16,417 bases of DNA from JAURVT01 sp049059935 (GTDB lineage Bacteria; Actinomycetota; Actinomycetes; Propionibacteriales; Nocardioidaceae). The stretch is taken from contig NZ_JBMGQR010000086.1 in the NCBI RefSeq assembly GCF_049059935.1, positions 1-16,417 of the forward strand, in the 5' to 3' direction. The notes under the pieces are model-generated. The model ran no database searches. It was given only the letters and a program-made list of their open reading frames with translations, and had not been told where the DNA came from. The stretch's first letter is position 1; the number at the start of each line of letters is the position of its first letter. A program made the position numbers and the translations under genes. Positions 13,388-16,417 of the stretch are shown here, piece by piece.

Positions 13388-14316
13388 CGGCGACCCACTC
13401 GACGCCGCAGGTTGCGCACGATGCCGAGGACGGCGTTGCCCTGCTGCCCGCGCAGCCGGTCGTCCTGCGGCCGGGGCGCGAGCACGTTGCCGGTGCCGGC
13501 CTCCACCGGGTGCGTCAGGTCGGTGGCGCCGACGGGGAAGATCGGCCCGACGATCGCGTCGAAGACCTTGGGCAGGACGGTGAACCCGAGGCGCATGACG
13601 CCGTTGGCGACGCCCACCTGGGTGCGGTCGCGGGGCTTGTCGATCTGGCGCAGTGCCGCGCGCGCCACCGTCTCGGGCTTGTAGACCGGCGGCGGCGGGC
13701 GTCCGACGAAGCCCGAGTAGTTGGCGGCCTGCAGGTAGATAGGGGTGTCGACGCCTCCGGGCGAGACGTAGCAGACGTGCACCCCCTTGCGGTCGCGGTT
13801 CTCGACCTGCAGCTGGCGCGTCAGCGCGCGGACGCCCCACTTGCTCACCACGTAGGGCGACATCGTGGGCACGGCGATGTGGCCGATGACCGAGCCGATC
13901 TGGACGAACGTGCCGCTGTCCCGCTCGCGCATCGGCGGCAGCAGGTGCCGCGCGAGGTTGACGCTGCCGAGCAGGTTCGTCCGCACGACCTGGTCGAACA
14001 CGTCGACCGGCACCTCCTCGGTGCGGCCGTAGGCCACGACGCCCGCGCTGTGCACGACGGCGTCGACGCGGCCGTGCTTGTGCAGCACGGCGTCGACCAG
14101 CGCCCTGACCTCGTCGTCGGAGGAGACGTCGGTGGGCACCACGAGCGTGGACGCGGCGCCGACGCACTCGGCGGCCGCCTCGTCCAGCTTCTCCCTCGAG
14201 CGCGCCACGAGCACGACGTGGTCGCCCGCCGCAGCCGACAGGTGCGCCGCGGCGCGCCCGATGCCGCTCGACGCGCCGGTCACGAGGACGACCCGGGGGC
14301 CCGCCGCCGACGTCAC
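13384..14316 (-). CDS. Short-chain dehydrogenase/reductase
   Basis: A 310-residue classical SDR. TGASSGIG at 13-20 is the cofactor motif, HSAGVV stands at the NNAG position (about 89-94), and the catalytic triad is S142, Y155, K159 (IGSVIG and SPYVVSKWG). An arginine after the second strand (VARSREK, R39) favours NADP(H). The C-terminus is about 50 residues longer than in minimal SDRs and basic (RNLRRRVGRR). The start GTG at 14316 overlaps the ADH stop by 4 bases, and its own stop overlaps the FAD oxidoreductase start by 4 bases, so the three are tightly coupled. It oxidises an alcohol or reduces a ketone; the substrate is unknown. Confidence 0.9.
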   Translation of the reverse strand: MTSAAGPRVVLVTGASSGIGRAAAHLSAAAGDHVVLVARSREKLDEAAAECVGAASTLVVPTDVSSDDEVRALVDAVLHKHGRVDAVVHSAGVVAYGRTEEVPVDVFDQVVRTNLLGSVNLARHLLPPMRERDSGTFVQIGSVIGHIAVPTMSPYVVSKWGVRALTRQLQVENRDRKGVHVCYVSPGGVDTPIYLQAANYSGFVGRPPPPVYKPETVARAALRQIDKPRDRTQVGVANGVMRLGFTVLPKVFDAIVGPIFPVGATDLTHPVEAGTGNVLAPRPQDDRLRGQQGNAVLGIVRNLRRRVGRR

Positions 14317-15494
14317 GGCTGCAGCACCACCTTGACGCACCCGTCCTGCTTCTTCTGGAACATCTCGTACGCCTCCGCGGCCTGCTCGAGCGGCCAGTGG
14401 TGGGTGGCCAGGGACTCGGTGCCGAGCACGTCGGCGTCCTGGCTGAGGACGTCGACGATGTCGTCGGTCCAGCGCTTCACGTGGCACTGGCCCATGCGCA
14501 TCGAGATGCCGCGGTCGAACATCTCCATCAACGGCATCGGGTCGACCTCGCCGCCGTAGACGCCGCTGACCGACACGGTGCCGCCACGGCGGACGGCCTT
14601 GACGGCGGTGCGCAGCGCGTGGAGGCGGTCGATCGCGAGCTTGTCGGTGAGCGGGGTGGCGATCGCGTCGGGCAGGTGGCCCACCGCGCCGATGGCGGCC
14701 TTGGCCAGCGGCGAGCCGTGCGCCTCCATGCCCACGGCGTCGACGACGCCGTCCGCGCCGCGACCCTGCGTCAGGTCGAGGATCGCGGCGGCGACGTCGT
14801 CGGTCGCGTCCATGTCGACCACCTCGACGCCCCACCGCTCGGCGAGCGCCAGGCGCTCGGGCACGCGGTCGACGCCGATGACCCGGCGTCCGGCATTCAG
14901 GGCGATGCGGGCGGTCATCTGCCCGATCGGGCCGAGGCCGAGCACGGCGACCGTGCCGCCCTCGGGCACCTCGGCCCACGCGAACGCCTGCCAGGCCGTG
15001 GGGAGCACGTCGGACAGGTAGAGGAAGCGCTCGTCGCTGACGCCCTCTGGCACCTTGATCGGCCCGAACTGGGCCTGGGGCACGCGCAGGTACTCCGCCT
15101 GGCCGCCGGGCACCGATCCGTACAGCGCGGTGTAGCCGAACAGCGACGCCCCCTTGCCCTGCTCGGTCACCTGGGTGGTCTCGCACTGCGCGTACAGGCC
15201 GCGGGTGCACATCCAGCAGGTGCCGCAGGAGATGTTGAACGGCACGACGACGCGGTCGCCGACGGCGAGGTCGCCGACCTCGGAGCCGACCGCCTCGACG
15301 ACGCCCATCGTCTCGTGGCCGAGCACGTCGCCCGGGGTCAGGAACGGGCCCAGCACCTCGTACAGGTGCAGGTCGGAGCCGCAGATCGCGGTGGACGTCA
15401 CCTTGATGACGGCGTCGGTGGGCTTCTCGATGGTGGGATCGGGGACGGTCTCGACCGAGACCTTCTGGCGTCCCTGCCAGGTCAGTGCGCGCAC
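14313..15494 (-). CDS. Zinc-dependent alcohol dehydrogenase (formaldehyde-dehydrogenase-like MDR)
   Basis: A 393-residue medium-chain dehydrogenase. Catalytic zinc ligands are C38 (AICGSD) and H60-E61 (GHE). The structural zinc cysteines are C90, C93, C96 and C104. The NAD-binding motif is GLGPIG at 186-191, and D209 (VIGVDR) favours NAD. The long insertion after the cysteines (GYTALYGSVPGGQAEYLRVP) and the C-terminal MRMGQCHVKRW region match the glutathione-independent formaldehyde dehydrogenase-like subgroup, but the actual alcohol is unknown. The GTG at 15494 has an AAGGAG site. It follows the SRPBCC gene after 33 bases and overlaps the SDR start. Confidence 0.92.
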   Translation of the reverse strand: MRALTWQGRQKVSVETVPDPTIEKPTDAVIKVTSTAICGSDLHLYEVLGPFLTPGDVLGHETMGVVEAVGSEVGDLAVGDRVVVPFNISCGTCWMCTRGLYAQCETTQVTEQGKGASLFGYTALYGSVPGGQAEYLRVPQAQFGPIKVPEGVSDERFLYLSDVLPTAWQAFAWAEVPEGGTVAVLGLGPIGQMTARIALNAGRRVIGVDRVPERLALAERWGVEVVDMDATDDVAAAILDLTQGRGADGVVDAVGMEAHGSPLAKAAIGAVGHLPDAIATPLTDKLAIDRLHALRTAVKAVRRGGTVSVSGVYGGEVDPMPLMEMFDRGISMRMGQCHVKRWTDDIVDVLSQDADVLGTESLATHHWPLEQAAEAYEMFQKKQDGCVKVVLQP

Positions 15495-15527
15495 GGATGT
15501 GCTCCTTCGCTGCTGGGTGGGAGGGGG

Positions 15528-15959
15528 TCAGCGACGCTCGGCGACGAACGACAGCCGCTTGAGCGTCTCGATGTTGCGCAGGGCGATGGGCAGCACCCGG
15601 AACGGTGCGGGCACCAGCCGTCCGGGGCCGGAGACGGCGTCCTCGCGGATGGTCACCTGGGTGCCGGCGCCGTGGGCCTCCAGGGTGATGTCGACCTCGG
15701 CCTCGCCGGCGGGCCAGCCGCGGGCGCGGAGCTTGAGGTGGGTGGGTCGTTCGGAGGCCATCACCTCGGTGGTGTCGTCGACCATCAGCGGCCAGGCCCC
15801 GACCGAGTGGTGGATCCTCGACCCGACGGCGGGCCACGTGACGTCCACCTCCCGCAGGCGGGCGGCGCCGACCACCCAGACCGGGTAGAGCCAGCCGTCG
15901 GCCAGCACGTCCCAGACCTTGTCGGGCGGCGCGTGCAGGAGTCGCGTGTTGGTGGCCAT
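15528..15959 (-). CDS. SRPBCC-family protein (first gene of the redox operon)
   Basis: A 143-residue START-like protein. MATNTRLLHAPPDKVWDVLADG is the usual first strand and helix pair (residues 1-22 as a pattern, rich in the APPDKVWDVL core), followed by WVVGAARLREVD and a C-terminal helix with ALRNIETLKRLSFVAERR. It is shorter and unlike the other SRPBCC protein at 11313, so they are not a recent duplication. The ATG at 15959 has only a weak GATGGG upstream; the frame is open further to 16073, but that extension is low in coding character. It is the first gene of the minus-strand run, divergent from a glycosyltransferase. Confidence 0.85.
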   Translation of the reverse strand: MATNTRLLHAPPDKVWDVLADGWLYPVWVVGAARLREVDVTWPAVGSRIHHSVGAWPLMVDDTTEVMASERPTHLKLRARGWPAGEAEVDITLEAHGAGTQVTIREDAVSGPGRLVPAPFRVLPIALRNIETLKRLSFVAERR

Positions 15960-16164
15960 CTGCCCATCGTGGTGGCCCGGGTGGGCCGGTGCAGAACGGG
16001 CGGGGGCCGAACCGGGGCGCTTCGTCGTGCAGGTGGGGGGGCTTGTCCCTACGTTCGGCACTACGGCCCCCACTCGGAGCGGCCGTCCACCCCCGCCTCG
16101 GCGACGGGTCGGGCGCAGACCAGGACGCCCGACGCCGTCGTCTCGTCATGCCCTTGGAGGTCCC

Positions 16165-16417
16165 GTGACCCGCCCGCTCCGCATCGCCATGATCGCGTCC
16201 TCCCGCTTCCCCGTGAGCCAGCCGTTCGCCGGCGGCCTGGAGGCGCACGTCTGGTCCGCCGCACGGGCCCTCGCCCGTCGCGGCCACCACGTGTCGCTGT
16301 TCGCCGCGCCGGGGTCCGACGCGGCACCGGAGATCGACTCGCTCGACGTCGCGCAGCTCGACCTGACGGTGGCCGCCACCGAGGACGCCTCGATGGTGGG
16401 GATGGGCTGGATGCAGG
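16165..16417 (+). CDS. GT4-family glycosyltransferase, N-terminal part (runs off the window)
   Basis: Eighty-four codons from the GTG at 16165, open to the window end. The N-terminal GT-B domain is recognisable: a first strand RIAMIASSRFPV, the glycine-rich GGLEAHVWSAARALARRGH that contacts the donor or acceptor, and a second strand HVSLFAAPGSD. This is the usual opening of GT4 glycosyltransferases that use nucleotide sugars. The start is set by a GGAGG site ending 4 bases upstream. The acceptor and sugar cannot be read from this part. It diverges from the SRPBCC gene with a 205-base gap in which no certain promoter was found, apart from G-rich runs. Confidence 0.85.
   Translation, partial: MTRPLRIAMIASSRFPVSQPFAGGLEAHVWSAARALARRGHHVSLFAAPGSDAAPEIDSLDVAQLDLTVAATEDASMVGMGWMQ

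Noticed and set aside
15960..16164. Promoter elements for the divergent SRPBCC and glycosyltransferase genes
   Set aside because: Hexamers such as TAGGGA or TTGTCC occur, but none has a proper partner spacing; nothing firm enough to list.
13384..16290. A 968-codon minus-strand frame that would make the SDR a large fusion
   Set aside because: The portion beyond the GTG at 14316 is an out-of-frame shadow of the ADH and SRPBCC genes; the SDR has its own start overlapping the ADH stop.

Overview
This is a 16.4 kb piece of a high-GC actinobacterial chromosome. Third codon positions are strongly G/C, genes are densely packed, many starts are GTG and 4-base start/stop overlaps recur. Gene content (IclR and TetR regulators, MatC-type permease, homodimeric E1-like TPP enzyme, FMN split-barrel stress protein, GT4 glycosyltransferase) resembles Nocardioides/Aeromicrobium-type organisms, but that placement is inference. 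No RNA gene, insertion sequence, phage gene or CRISPR array was seen.

Layout. The 3' end of an unrecognised + strand gene (1-71) is closed by a strong hairpin terminator. A minus-strand operon follows: a TetR regulator and two SMR efflux subunits, joined by 4-base overlaps, with a palindromic operator at the tetR start. Next come a short-form threonine dehydratase (ilvA, minus) and a divergent IclR regulator (plus). The IclR gene converges on an HMG-CoA-lyase-family gene across a five-copy 14-bp tandem repeat that carries both genes' stop codons.

The central block (about 2.7-9.5 kb) looks like one catabolic module: IclR regulator, lyase plus class III CoA-transferase (minus), and, divergently, an AceE-like TPP enzyme followed by a MatC/SLC13-type carboxylate permease (plus). 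The permease is split by a +1 frameshift in its central linker. The simplest model is uptake of a hydroxy-dicarboxylic acid, activation to a CoA thioester, C-C cleavage to acetyl-CoA plus an oxo acid, and TPP-dependent decarboxylation of a 2-oxo acid. The substrate is not known; a citramalate-like acid fits well because cleavage would give pyruvate. A palindrome-rich patch in the divergent promoter region is a candidate operator.

From 15959 down to 9519 seven minus-strand genes are spaced by 35 bases or less, or overlap: SRPBCC protein, zinc alcohol dehydrogenase, SDR, CrtI-like FAD oxidoreductase, second SRPBCC protein, FMN split-barrel stress protein and a CynX-type MFS transporter. The first five look like an oxidative or lipid-modifying set. 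The MFS gene may also have its own leaderless promoter. The window ends inside a GT4 glycosyltransferase on the plus strand.
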